DNA of 64,000 bases from Epithemia pelagica (lineage: Eukaryota; Bacillariophyta; Bacillariophyceae; Surirellales; Surirellaceae): NCBI GenBank assembly GCA_946965045.2, contig OX337239.1:1302001-1366000 (forward strand). Reading direction: 5' to 3'. A program made the position numbers and the translations under genes. Of the stretch, positions 10,268-22,700 are shown piece by piece; positions within the stretch are counted from its first letter, which is position 1; every line of letters starts with the position of its first letter. Below the pieces are notes generated by a model. It was given only the letters and a program-made list of their open reading frames with translations, made no database searches and was not told the origin of the DNA.

Positions 10268-11217
10268 AGGGACTTAGAGAGGATCCATGAGCATGAGGAA
10301 GATTCATCGTGCACCGTTGGCTTGAATAAAAAAATCCGAATCCTTCCTACAGATGCGACTGGGAAAAACGCTGTACTTATGCGACCCACCAAACCTCATC
10401 GGACATTAGTCGCTCTATGTTATGCACGATTTTTAAGAAGTCCTCTAGCTACCGTAAATGTTGGGTCTATTGCACCATTACTTTATTGCACCAAACGCAT
10501 GATTTAACTGCTAAAGGAGCCTGTCTGCCAGAAATTCGCCCGCCCTTCCCTCCAACAGAGCCCCACTTGCTCTAAGAGGTATATAAAGAAGAAATCATAG
10601 TTGTAGTGGAGAGCGTGGGGGGAGAGACCATGCCAAAAAATCCTTATCTTTCACGAACTGACTGCATACATTTCGACCTTATAAAACATTAGAAGGGTAG
10701 GTCCGATCTTAATGAAACGCAGTGATTCGGAAAGCGCGTGACGAGCTCTTTAAAATGATGGTCTCACCATCGGTCAATTCAATAGTGTTCTTGAGTTATT
10801 CTTTCAAGCAATTTCTGGAATTATTCTATTATAGATTCAAAAAATTAACCACCAATCCGTTGAGGCCTACTACTTGGGCCTATAGTAAAAAGCATCCGGT
10901 CAATCAACGGATGGTGCAATAGACCCAACATTTACGGTAGGAGTACCACTCTATAATCTCTATCCGTGGAGATTGGTTACATTAAAAGATACTCCTAATT
11001 TGCTCTTTGGCACAAGCATATAACATGAAATTTGAACTACTGATAAAAAGAAACGTGAGGGTTCAATTTCGCTGCAAAGAAGAACCACTTGTCATCACGG
11101 GGTTGTCAACCTAAATAGTCTACAGCCCTTGAGACCTTGATGGAGTCAACCCACCCAATGCCTCACGGTGAAACCATCCACGCATAACCCATATCGTATG
11201 CCGCAATGTAAACGTTG
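10268..11217. other. Intergenic, occupied largely by a MITE-like insertion
   Basis: Apart from the inverted-repeat element at 10449-10940, no gene or RNA is seen. The region is AT-rich and separates divergent 5' (AC1) and 3' (ZNFX1-like) gene ends. Confidence 0.55.
10449..10940. mobile_element. MITE-like element with perfect 30-bp terminal inverted repeats
   Basis: The bases at 10449-10478 (starting ctaccgtaaatgttggg) are the exact reverse complement of 10911-10940. They bound 492 bp of AT-rich sequence with no coding capacity. This is the form of a non-autonomous DNA transposon. No clear target-site duplication is visible, so the ends could be off by a few bases. It sits about 180 bp upstream of the AC1 start. 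Confidence 0.75.
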
Positions 11218-14200
11218 TTATCCGCGCATGACATCTCGATATCCAGTCCATCTTCGATTGCCATTTGTGAGGCTATGACCACCTCCACCTACGACGGCTC
11301 CACACTCAATACATTGCGATGTTTCCATAGCACCTCCACAATCTCCAATGAAGTAGGGATGTCCATTTGGGCATTCGTACCAGTGGTCACTGGCTGTGCC
11401 ACCGTAGTCATATCCACGAACTACGTTCATTGCTCGGACCACCTCTTTAACATCAGCACCATTGAGAGATGCCTCCAATTCCGTGGCTTCTTGTATAATA
11501 TCATCGGCATGTCTGTTTTTCATGTTCTGTACCACCCATGTTAGATGTTCTAAAAGTTTGGATTTTAAATCAGGCTTGGTTCTCGTCCAGTACCCGAGCG
11601 ATCGAACCATGCAGATCCGCACTGTGGCAGAAGAACGATGACTTTGGCTGCCATCAGCCACCTCAATGGCTTCTTCATAAGATTCCAATGATTCCTCCAA
11701 TAGTTTGGACTCATCAGAGTCCCCGCGTTTAATTTTTGCGCCATACGACTGACCCAGCAGACGTAGACATTCGATAAGCGGCATTGCCGGAGGCGTCGGA
11801 GCTTCATTGTTTCGGTTACCACAAGCATCGAATACCTTTTTCATAGGACCTTCACAAATTGAGCGCTTAATCTTCAACAGTCCTCTGGTGTTGCGCCTCT
11901 TCGGTTCTATTTGAGAGAATTTATCCAGAGCTTGTTTTACATCCATCAAATGCTTTCGCTCCAAACTACGGAGAACGGCCAAGTTGATTATTCGGCCGTA
12001 TCGTCGAATAGAGTGAATAGGCGCTCGACAATCAGGACACTGCTTTCCCTTTTCATTCACATCGCTATCCGATAAGGGAAGACATGACGTGAACTGGTTA
12101 CCATCACGTTGGTAAGCACTGTCAATACCAATCAGTCCATCAAGAGTCGACACACTGAAGAAATGCTTGCACGGCAAAACAATAATTGGGTCACAATCCA
12201 CATCATGATCCTCATATTTCTCAAAGGTGATCATGTCAACCACCCGTTCTTTCGACTTAGGATTACTACACTCCTTGCAGAATGAGATATCAGGGCATAT
12301 CTCACCACAAAGGGATGGGCATTGATGCCCACACTCAAGTTTCTTATCGCATCTCTGCAGAGAATAAGATACTTTCGAACTAGTGATATCAGGGATCGAG
12401 GATAACAAACAATAGACGTACCTCATTGCAAGGAAGGCGGCTACAGGGGGCACCACACACAAGCGGACAAATTCCTTGATGCTCACATTCCCAATCACAT
12501 TGTTCCACACATGAGGCACACTGTGTTAAGCAATGTGTTAGCACAGCCTTACAAAAAAGTGAAAATCCCAAAGAAAACTTCAAAACCTCACTTACGGTAT
12601 CACTGCAACTCTTCGGACATTGTGAGTGCGAGCAACGAACTTCGCATATTGCAACTGCACATGGAGGACACCCTCCAGAATGGCACTCTTGTACGCAGGA
12701 GTGCCTACAAAATAGATTCCGTTCGCATTTTTCGTTGCATTTATGTCCGTCCTCACAGGATCCGCAGCTGTGTATAGCAGCAACGGGTTAGGGAACCTAA
12801 TGAAAAGTAACAAAAATTGAAACCGCATGTATGATCGTACCGCTTCTGACAGAGATGCCCACACTCCAAACGACTGGAACAAAGCTCTGGGCACTCTGGA
12901 GATTTTTGCCTGGAGTTTCCACACCAGGTTGTAATTTCGTGTCCACAGCCTTCAAAACGATGAGTGACCTGTTCTTTGCAGTGATTGGCAAAATTGTTGA
13001 GTGACTCTTTGTTTCGCGCGTTATGGCATCGAATGCTTTGAGCGATATGACCACATGTAAGCTCTACTGGGCCAACATTTACGAGACAAGCACCGCACTT
13101 GTCTTTGCATCGTTTCGTACATGGATGGCCATGGGGACATTCTTCTGGTACCCGGGCGCAGGGTTCCATGCAAACTGTATGCTTATGGTTTCTATCCATT
13201 GGGTGACAGAACTGAACTCAAGAACAAACATTGAAGAGTTGAGATGAGGAAACAACATGATGTCACAAGTCGAACACCACTCAATCTTTAATCTTACATT
13301 GGGACAGACATGTCCACATTCGAGACGGTACATGCATTTCCGGCCACAACCTCCATTTGGCCGCCGTGCTCTGAATTCCTCTCTTGAAGACAGCACAAGT
13401 GGTGGATCGGAATGGTGGATTTGACAAACCGTGGGCAACCCTCTAAAAATCCGACCCTCTATCAGGGACAGAATCGGACTCCACGTCGCTTTTCCTTCAC
13501 CTCCAACCAACGTTTTGATGTTGCCAACAAGGATCATACCGTGACGGGCACGAGACAGAAGCACGTTAACTCTCTGGGGCTCCTTGAGGAATCCCACAGA
13601 TCGTTTAGAGTTGGACCGAACAAGCGAAATCACCACAATATCACTTTCTTCACCCTGATAGTTATCAACCGAAGAACATCGCACGCTACCTCCACGCTCT
13701 TTCGAACGCTCGTTTTCTAGTTCGTCATATTCCTCTCCTTCAAACTTGTCGAGATCTTGGTCGCTCACGTATGCTTCAACATCCTTCAAGTGATGCTTCA
13801 TTTCTCCGATTATTTTGAATAGCTGACCCAGGTAAGGTGTCAACACGACGATACTATCCTTGGTATACCCTTGCAACAGAAGAAATCTTACAATTTCGAC
13901 GCACATCATGGCCTCATATTTATTCGACTTCGTTGTTGTAGAGCGACCATGGTCATCTGAATCTTGTTCACCGTCTTCTTTGTGGTCATGGTCGATGAAG
14001 AGGAGATTATGGCTTATCCCTCGCACATTCGGGTATTGATGAACTGAATCATGGTCAATCAAATTTGGGTATGTCTGTTCCCGAATGATCCTTGATATTG
14101 ATGGCCTCATACGATGCTGAACAGCGAGGGTGGCGGATGGAAGCCCCCCAAGTACAAGGCGTTCGAACAAAGAAACATCTAAGTTGTATCCGTTACCGGA

Positions 14201-17108
14201 GACTGCTGAAAGCATGTGAGTTTCTACTTTTGGGCGGAGCTGCTTGTGGTCACCGATGAGCACAAGATGCTTTGTTTCAGGTGAAAGTGAAGCCAAAATG
14301 TGTGCTTCCAGTACCTCTCCGGCTTCCTCGACCACAACGATAGACGGCGCAATTTCTGTAAGCATTTCGCGGTAACGAGCGGCACCTGAAGTCGTGGCAC
14401 CAATAATCCTTGCATCCCGGAGAATCTTCAATGATTTGTCTTGACCTAAAGCTTTTCGCTCGTACTGCAACTTCATGAATTCATCCACGATTCCACGTAG
14501 AGCTGTTCGCGTAGGTGCAAGGACTTCCTCCTCCACTTGAGATACAAACTCGGACCTTCTCTCCTGAGGCCGTTTCCAAAACTCCTCCATCTCTGGGGGA
14601 AAGTCGTCCATCAATGCCAAAACGAATTGAGGTATTTCTTTCCCATTCTTCCATTCGTTCCACAGAAAACCAGAGTTGAGAGGCCTGCCGTTGGGCCCTA
14701 CATGCTGGAATCCATCCTCTTCGTCATTAAAACCAGGTAGCCGAAGATATTCGAACTCAACAGGATGAAAATCCTCGAGAACCCGCTTCACTCCACCACT
14801 GGGAGTATTCCACGAAACAGGCTTTTCCAAATCCTCCAGTGATCGACCAATTTGCTCACGCGCACCATGCATTTGTGCATCTACCTGCCTGATTCGGCTG
14901 GTTGTTCTATCATGACGTTGTGCTTTCTTGGCGGCTAGACTCCCAATTTGAAAGCTGGCAATTCGCTCGGACTTCGACCTCCCACCTAACCGTACAATCC
15001 GTTTCTCACCAAAGTCAAGCATGTGCTCGAGAAATTGATCGAGCGCATGATTGGTGAAGCAAACACAAAGAATCGTTTCATCGGAATTAAGCCTAATAAG
15101 TTGAGCCAAAAGTCCACCAATAAAGGTTTTCCCTGCACGTGGAAACACAAATGAAAAATTATAAGCTTGCCACTTTCAAAAACGAAGCCCGCTCATTGGC
15201 AAAAGCACGGGCAGCAGCGACATGACACGCACCTGTTCCAGGAGGCCCTTGAATCAATGCCACACGCCGTGTCAAGGCATGTACCACAGCCAGGGCTTGT
15301 GATTCATCGAGTGAAGTGTGGTCACTGATATCGGTCGATGATAAATTGAGTAAATCACACGTGTGTCCACGAAAATTGTCATCCTGAGGGAATCGTATGT
15401 GGCGCTGCATGTAGTTTACCTCTCGATGTCTGGTTTCCGTGTCGTCGTCATCCATATTGTTACCAATATCATCCTTTGCTGGAACAACACGATGAGGTTG
15501 CCAACATGTTGTGAGCAACTCCTCAGAAAATGGAATTTGATCCATTTGCTGGAGCGCCTTGAGAATAGATTTGTACGAGAAAAATGATTTGGATATTTCC
15601 ACCAATTCATAAGTGGTCATTCGATCACGCAACCGAGCCGCTTTGCGATGGTTTCCTGTGGACAAGGCAGTTGCATATTCGTCCGCAAAGGCGTGGTTTC
15701 GAGACATTTCGCGAATGGACTCTTGAAAAGCATCTTGGTCGTCAAACTCTACACCTATACAGGGTCCCTGTTTGTTGCGCAACCATTCTTCCTTTCGAAT
15801 AGAAATGGTACCAGTCCGAACTAGCCGGTGGTTGTTCTTCGTGTCCAGAAACGCGACGACAGATCCCTGCAACAACAGCTTGGCGCGACTCCAGTCCGAC
15901 ACAGCGCGATTCGGAGGATCAACTTGAATTCTAAAACTGAGGGAGTGTGCCTCCTTGAGATCCACATCGATGATGCGAGCATTATGCCAGGGAGACTTCC
16001 GTTCGGTTATGCCTTGACGCATGGAACTTACGGAATCTTCTCGCAACAATCGAAAGCTGGAATCGAGTAACCGAGCCACAGGGCCAGCTCGAATGAACGT
16101 ATTTTCACCACTAGCCAATGGAAGATAGGGTGAAACTTGACATTGCAATTCAGGGGCCGTGGGAACAATGGCAATGTCACGGTAGTTGGTAGAATCATTA
16201 TCATGGCGACCGCCCGGAGGACGACTGTCGGTATACCAACAAACACCTTGAAGTTGTTTCTTTGTTTCTCTCGTTGCAGCAGATACCTCTTTCTGGTTGA
16301 GTCTTGGTCGTTTTGTGGAAGTAACACTGTTCCTGTCGCCCTCTTCTTCTTCTTCTTCTTCTTCGGACGGTGGGATCATCAAAACAATACAAAGCAATTG
16401 GACCGGGCCATTGTGGTTGTCGCCGGTACCGCTACCATGATCACGCAATGTCTCAGCCAAATCTCGAACTGGCTGGGAATGACGAGCTTCTCCGACCGAT
16501 TTGGCCACGTGCAACAAAAAGCAGGCAATCAACTGATTCGCCGCTTGGTCAAGGCTCGCCACCACATTAGGTCCATTCAAAAAGGTCAAAACATGGGGGA
16601 TTCCATAAATCAAGTGAAGATAGCGATCTCGCAAGGGTCGGTACAAGGGTCTAGACATGATTTCTTGCAATGCATGTTGCAGAAGGGGGATTACAAGTTC
16701 GGTAACGTCCTCTGGGGTATCAAGAAAGCCGACGATCTGCTCTAAGCAAGAACGACCTTGATTTCGTTCATCCACCATCATCGACAAGAGCACTGGTTTG
16801 GAGTCGAAAGAATCCATGCCTTGCAAAAATCGCATCGCTTGAGGCTTACTCCTGAGGGGCGCTGCTGAAGGATCCTTCATGAGTCGGTGAAAAAGGCTGG
16901 CACGACTATCTCCTTCTCCAAACCGGCCTCTGCCTCCCCCACCTCGTCCATGATTACCACGGCCTTTCCTCCCTCCACCTCCTCTGAAATTTCCTCCACC
17001 ACGGCGGACTCTGGATGCACGGTCCATGGTTTCGGTTCTCTCTTTTGACTTTGCAGAGTCCAAGTGCAGTTTCTCAAGAATCCAAGTGCAGTTCCTCAAG
17101 AAACACAC
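11218..17108 (-). CDS. ZNFX1-type SF1 helicase with NF-X1 and RZ-type zinc fingers, six exons
   Basis: The exons are 17108-15233, 15132-13298, 13211-12841, 12767-12596, 12520-12422 and 12354-11218. All five introns (67-100 bp) have GT...AG ends and phases agree, giving 1,829 residues. The N-terminus is Arg/Gly-rich (an alternative Met lies at 17028). The SF1 (Upf1-like) helicase core follows: Walker A GPPGTGKT (about 620-628, split by intron 1), VVVEEAGEVLE as the Walker B region (about 890), and VDNYQGEESD plus NVLLSRARHG (about 1114-1150). A row of Cys/His-rich NF-X1 fingers follows, e.g. LECGHVCPN, ECPHGHPC, LECGHLCQKR and LECGHQCPSLC. Near the C-terminus, HWYECPNGHPYFIGDCGG (about 1775) is an RZ-type finger, as in ZNFX1 and RNF213. 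Animal ZNFX1 proteins act in RNA-based immunity and small-RNA inheritance; a role in RNA surveillance here is inference. Confidence 0.9.
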
Positions 17109-17296
17109 TCTTCACCGTAAAACACCAACATTTTCACCGCAAAACCTAAAGGAGATACACCATATCTAACACACTACCGTACACACTCTGCACCAATGAA
17201 ATTACACCTCAAATTTTCGCCAAAAGAAACAACCACCCTCTTTTTTTCACCTCTTTTCTCATCCAGTTGAAAAACATTCCAATTGAGTTTCTAGTG

Positions 17297-19587
17297 TTAC
17301 TTTCCTTCATCATCCCCAGGCAACGAATCTTCTTCTCTGGAAAGAGATCCTTTCATGTGTAGTACTGTGTTGTCCTGTTCGGATGCCTCTTCTTTTATAG
17401 ACTCCTGCTGCATTTCCTCATCCTCTTCCATATCCCCCACACTGAAACTGGCGCTTCGGTCCAGTTGCTTGACATTTTGCAAGAGTTCCATGATATCTTG
17501 TGACTTTCGTGCATCTTCCGCGGCCACACTGTACCGTAATGTTTTCCAAAAGCTTGTCGCCCGTGTCTTGTCTCGTTCTTCAATGAAAAAGGTTTCCATT
17601 TCACCAATACCCTTCACATGGACTTTTCCTCGCTTCTCAAAGCTAAAGTCATTGGCGGCACTTTGCGAGACATTGTCAATTACTGATTTTGTCACTTGTA
17701 CGCGACCCGGTTGTCCAGTGGATTCCATGCGACTTGCGACGTTGACGGCATCGCCCCAGACATCATACAAGAACCGTTTGGTTCCCACTACACCGGCTAC
17801 CACCGGGCCTGTATTGATCCCGATCCGCATATTCAAGGGATTTTCCGTATGTTCCTTGTTGTATTCTCTCAGCACGTGAATCATATCCATGGCAAAATGA
17901 CAGACAGCGGCACACGCCTTGGGAGGATCACGACTCGATGGTATGGACGTCCTGTAAAGTGTGAGAACATATCGTCAGGATAAGCCATACGACGAAGACC
18001 AAACAAGAAGGTGCAAGTGAGTGCGTACAAGATTTCTAGACACATCGATTCCGTTCTTTTCTTACACCATGTAGCAATCCCCGATGGTCTTGACCTTATT
18101 TAGACTTTACATTTCCAACTTTTCATCAAATTGGGTAAAGATTTCATTCAGAAATTGGACAATTTCCACAGGCTGTAACGAACTGCTCATTTTCGTAAAG
18201 TCGACAATGTCTCCAAACAAAATGGTGGCCTCATAAAAATGATCGGCCAAATGTCCTGGATCATTCTTGAGTCGATGGGCAATTTCGGGAGGGAGCATAT
18301 TGTACAACAATTCTTCCGCAGCGCGTTTCTCGACCGCCAATTCCATGTGTTTGCGTTCGTCCGTTACATCATGAATAAAGCCAACCAGCAGATCCGCATC
18401 CGGTACCTTTCGAACGCCTATCCGACATGGGAATTCCGTTCCGTCGAGACGGCGCGCCACCACCTCTCTCTGAGAACCCTGTCATTGCAAGAAAAGACAA
18501 ATATAGAGCATGAGATGCATTCGAAAGGTAGCCTTTGTGTATCGCACATGCAAAGACTTCAATGCTGGATAAACCATCACCATAACCTTTCATCGTCAGT
18601 AGTACACATACCAAAATGGTCGACTGACCACCACGTTGTCGAAATCGTTCCATATATTCCTTGTGATGTGCGGCATGAAAGGGATTTCCTCCAACCAAGG
18701 TACTAATGTTTTGGTCGACAATATCCTTACTGGATTCGATACCAAAGGTTGTCAACAGGGAGGCATTGACCTTGACAATAGTTCCATCATGAGTGACCAC
18801 GACAATGGATTCAAACGAGGAATCCAAAATAGAATCATTCAATTGTCGTTCATGATCCACTTGTCGCTCGGCCGTCACATCGTGAATAAAACCACACAAC
18901 CATTCCGAATGAGGGACGCGTTGCACACCAATACGACAAGGAAATTCGGAACCATCATAGCGTTTTGCCACCAATTGACGTTGAGTACCCTATTGTGATA
19001 CAACAAACATAAAACGGAAAAGATACGCCCAATCACATGAGCTTATAAGCTCTTTTCAAGGGTATTCATTCTTTCATTCACAGCGTTACCAAAACCTATG
19101 TACGTACCAAGATGGTGGAGGTTCCTCCTCGATTCCAAAAGTTTTGCATGTATTGCACGTGCTGCTGAGAATGGACCTCAGAGCCACCGACGAGCTGAGC
19201 AATGTTTTGACCAATCAACGTATTGTCGTCGTATCCAAAGATTCTGAGTGTTGCTGGATTGACGCGAACTATAGTGCCTCGTGGATCGGTCTCAACAATG
19301 GATTCAAAGGCGGCATTGAAAACGGATTGAATCTAGTCATGGTCGTGATCCTCCTCTTTTTCGTCCTTCTGGGTTCCGTCGTTCTTTGGCTGTTGTGTCA
19401 AGGCCATGTCATTGTGTTTTGTTGATGAATCAAGGTGTGGTTCGAGGGCTTTGTAGACGTCAGAGGCACCATATCGTTGAACCAAGTCCTGCACCGAATC
19501 TTCGACAGTTGCTTCTGTCGGTCCATTCGACTTTGCGTCCCCATTTCGGCGTTGTTGTGCTCCGCGATGCCTACCAAACCAACTCAT
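17297..19587 (-). pseudogene. PAS-class III cyclase paralogue AC2, two in-frame stop codons
   Basis: Four exons keep phase: 19587-19108, 18989-18612, 18478-18066 and 17951-17297 (642 codons), with GT...AG introns. They encode three PAS segments (each ending near GG.STIL at a splice site, the next exon starting GTQRQ or GSQRE), the helix NMLPPEIAHRL, and a cyclase domain. KTIGDCYM and YDVWGDAVNVASRM are kept, while the first metal motif reads FGDIVDFT. Two stops interrupt this model: TAG at 19333-19335, just before the first PAS (HDHD-stop-IQSVFNAAFESIV), and TAA at 18107-18109, immediately before the SLNKVKTIGDCYM block of the catalytic domain. Neither can be removed with a plausible intron. 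Recent decay, a sequence error or stop suppression are the options; decay is favoured because AC3 is also broken. Confidence 0.72.
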
Positions 19588-19748
19588 GGGGAGAACTCAC
19601 AATTGGACGTTTGGAAAATGGCAGTAGTCTACAGAGGTAGGTCGCCTGAAAGACTGTGTTCTGGTTCGTCTTCTTCTTGTGAGCAAGTCGACGATTATTC
19701 AAACACAGAATACGACATGGACGCCATCAAAGAGATTCACCATTGATC

Positions 19749-19757
19749 ATGATCGAC
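19749..19757. repeat. Target-site duplication, left copy
   Basis: The 9 bases atgatcgac lie directly outside the T-tract that marks the 3' end of the R2-like element and recur at 24784-24792 beyond its other end. Confidence 0.6.
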
Positions 19758-19798
19758 TTTTTTTTTGTACTATTTTACGGTCTATAACAATTGGACTC

Positions 19799-22700
19799 CT
19801 AAGCGGTGGGTACGCAAAGGAGGGGTGTTTCGTCCGTGATACTAAGGAACTGTGCCAGAGGTGCGGGGGAGTAGATGGGAGTGACCGGAGCAAAACATGG
19901 TGTAGCCAGATTTTGCAACTGAGTGGTTCTTGTTTTTCGTGTTGCTTGGTGTTGTCGTATTGCGGCGATGTTGTTATTGGCATGGGTTGCCAGTGCCGAA
20001 ACGATTGCGTGGCCAAGGGAGGCTTTTGCATAGTGCCCGATTGAGTAGATATGTGCTTCTGGGTAGGAGAATTTTTTTGTTTTGCTGTTGGCGGCGGTAA
20101 GGAGGTTGCTTGGTGCGTCTGACGCTTCTTGAAAGAGCCTGTATGCCGCAGGATGTGCTTTGCTTCTTTTTTCGTCTTTTCCGAAGAAGGCGTTGGTCCA
20201 AGGGGGTGGTTGTGTCGTTGAGAACAGATGTGGTTGATAAATTGATGGAAAAAGGAGACGGTCGGCGAATGAACCAAGCGCTCCGAGATGGTCTACCGTA
20301 AAAGGTAGAAGGTATATGCCATTGTGGAGAAGGTGTCTTGATGTCTCGGGGTCTCGACAAAACTTGGCCCTTGCCGCTTCTTGATGCGTCCTAGATGCCA
20401 AAGTGGCGAGTGTGTTGTGGTCGGACGGGTCAAGAATGGTTTGGGGTTGTTGGGGAGGTGGGATAGTAATGTCAATCGCGACGTATTGAAACGGTGAGTT
20501 TTTGTGCGGCTTGGACAGGAGCATACCGACGTCTGCTGGTCTAATGTTTCTTTGGTGTTGTGGTGTCAAACCTGGGGGTTCGATGTGGACATCATGGGGA
20601 GTGTCGACGGCTTCGGCTGCTGGAGCGATTTGGCGGAGAATGTCGTAGAGTGTGTCTCTGATGGCATTGGATAGAGGTGTTTTGGAAGCAGAGGTGCATG
20701 AGTACAGATGGTCACCCATTGGGTCGATCGCTTTTGTGGCTGAGCAGCGACATCGTTGGGGCCAGGATTGTGTGGGGTCTCGGACGAACAAAGGTAATCT
20801 CAATTTCCGTTTGATAGCGGTTCGGAAGACACTGTTTTGGAAACGGAATTTGGTTGCGGTTAGTGGAAGAGAGAGAGCCATACTCGTGAGGGGCGAAAGT
20901 AAGCCGGGCAAAAAGATTCGCTGCTTTGGGTTGGTTTCTGTGAATAGTTTTGGGATTGTGTGCTCTTGCACAGTGTGGTTCAAAAGGCAATTGTGTGTTG
21001 TGTGATCATACCTCTTTGGTACGTATAAGCTCTCTTCTGCGTATTCGTTTGCAAAAAGTGACAGAGTCTTACGGAAGGTTGTCATATATTCGTCGGTACT
21101 ATCTTTCCAGTTCGACAGTTCTCGTTGGTGAACGAGTGGGATTGGAGTGTCGGTTGATGTTGCCAGAGCTATCGCCCGGGCTGTTTGTGTCAGCAGACGA
21201 GGATAGGCCGCCACCGCTGCCTGTTGGTATCCGAGTCCCCCCAGTCGTTGTGGAATCGTGGCGATGAGTGCTGAGGACGTGGAGATTTCATTTTCTGGTA
21301 GGGAGGTGAGTTTTGCCAGGAAATTTGTTATCAGTTGTTCTGTCTGTGTTGTTGTTGGACTGGACCAGAGGGTCGTTCTTGGGTTGGTCTGCTTGTATGC
21401 TAAGTTGATATCGGTCGGTAGCAGGTGCAGGATTGCTGAGACCATCGTAAATTTAAAGAGATTGTGCTGTGTTTGGAGGTCGTCGAGTTGGAGAAGGCAA
21501 TTCATTTTGTGTTGCATGCCTTGTAATTTTTTGTTGATGTACTGTCGTGCAAAGGCAGTGGATCCGATTGGTTGACCAAGGAATCTCACACTGCTTGTTA
21601 TTTCTGCTTTTGAGGGGTCATCGGGCGACAGAAACGATAGTGCTTGATTGAGGCTGTGTGTTTGTTTTTCGTCCAGGTTGGACGGGGAGTGTCCTTCGGT
21701 GGAGGTGAGGATGGTCGTTTTTGATTTGTTTAAAACAATTCCTAGGGGTTTGCCAAGCTCTTCGAAGCGGTGAAGAAACCATGGTATGTCACAGTGTGGC
21801 AGGCATACCGATGTATCATCCATGATGGATGCGGTGTGGCCGATGCCGCCCATTCCGTCGTCGTTGGGGTCGTTGTTGCGCAGTCTGAGTTGTGCTCTTT
21901 TTGCTTGCTCGTTGTTGAGTTTGTTCGTCAGTGCTAGTAATACCAGGCATGAGAAGAGAGGGCTGAGTGGGCAGCCTTGTGGAAACCCTTCAGTTTGTGT
22001 GAGGTAGTTGGCCGCTTTGTTGTCATCAAAGTACCATTGGTTACAGGTATGTTTGGTTAGTAGGTCGAAAAGGGGGACCAATTGTGTTGTCGCTTCGTTC
22101 TCTAACAAAATCTTTCTTGCTTCGGTTCGGCTGACATTGTTGAACATGTTTACCAGGTCTAGCATGACGAGAGCCCGGCTTGGAGGTGTTGTTGGCTGGT
22201 TGTTTTCGGTTGTGTTGTTTTCTGTTGTGTTGTTTTCCAGATCATGAGTCTTGTCAATGTATTGTTTAACCGCCATTGCGGTTGTTTGGGCCACAAAATC
22301 AACCCCCCCGGGTACTTGTATCCCGTATTGGCCTCCTTTCAAGAGGAGGGGGCGAATGTTGTCTGTGAGATGCACCAGAGCGGCTTTAGCCGCTACTCTT
22401 TGTATGGCTGTGCCGATGCCGATCGGTCGCAGCCGTTCCAGGTTTGCCATGTCCTTGTGTAGGGCAAGGAAATAATTGCTTGCGAGGATTTGTTGTACAG
22501 TGGTTGGTATTTGTCCTGTCACCACGAGTTGGATCAGAGCTTTTATGTTGTGAAAGTATGGCCGTGTTGCGTCGGGTGCGCTTGTGGTTTTGTATAATGC
22601 CATGGACACAAGGGTGTCTGTGCATGTGGCGAACGGTCCTGAGGCCGTGCCTGGTTTCATTTGTCGGAGTGCTGACTCAAACAGTTTATCTTGTAGTTTC

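Noticed and set aside
12768-12840. Alternative acceptor (ATTAG) in ZNFX1-like intron 3
   Set aside because: It would add 30 bases with an in-frame TAA; the CACAG acceptor keeps the zinc-finger frame.
19333-19587. Hidden intron removing the first AC2 stop
   Set aside because: The best GT (in TTTGGTAGGC) joins out of frame to the PAS sequence, so no intron explains the stop.
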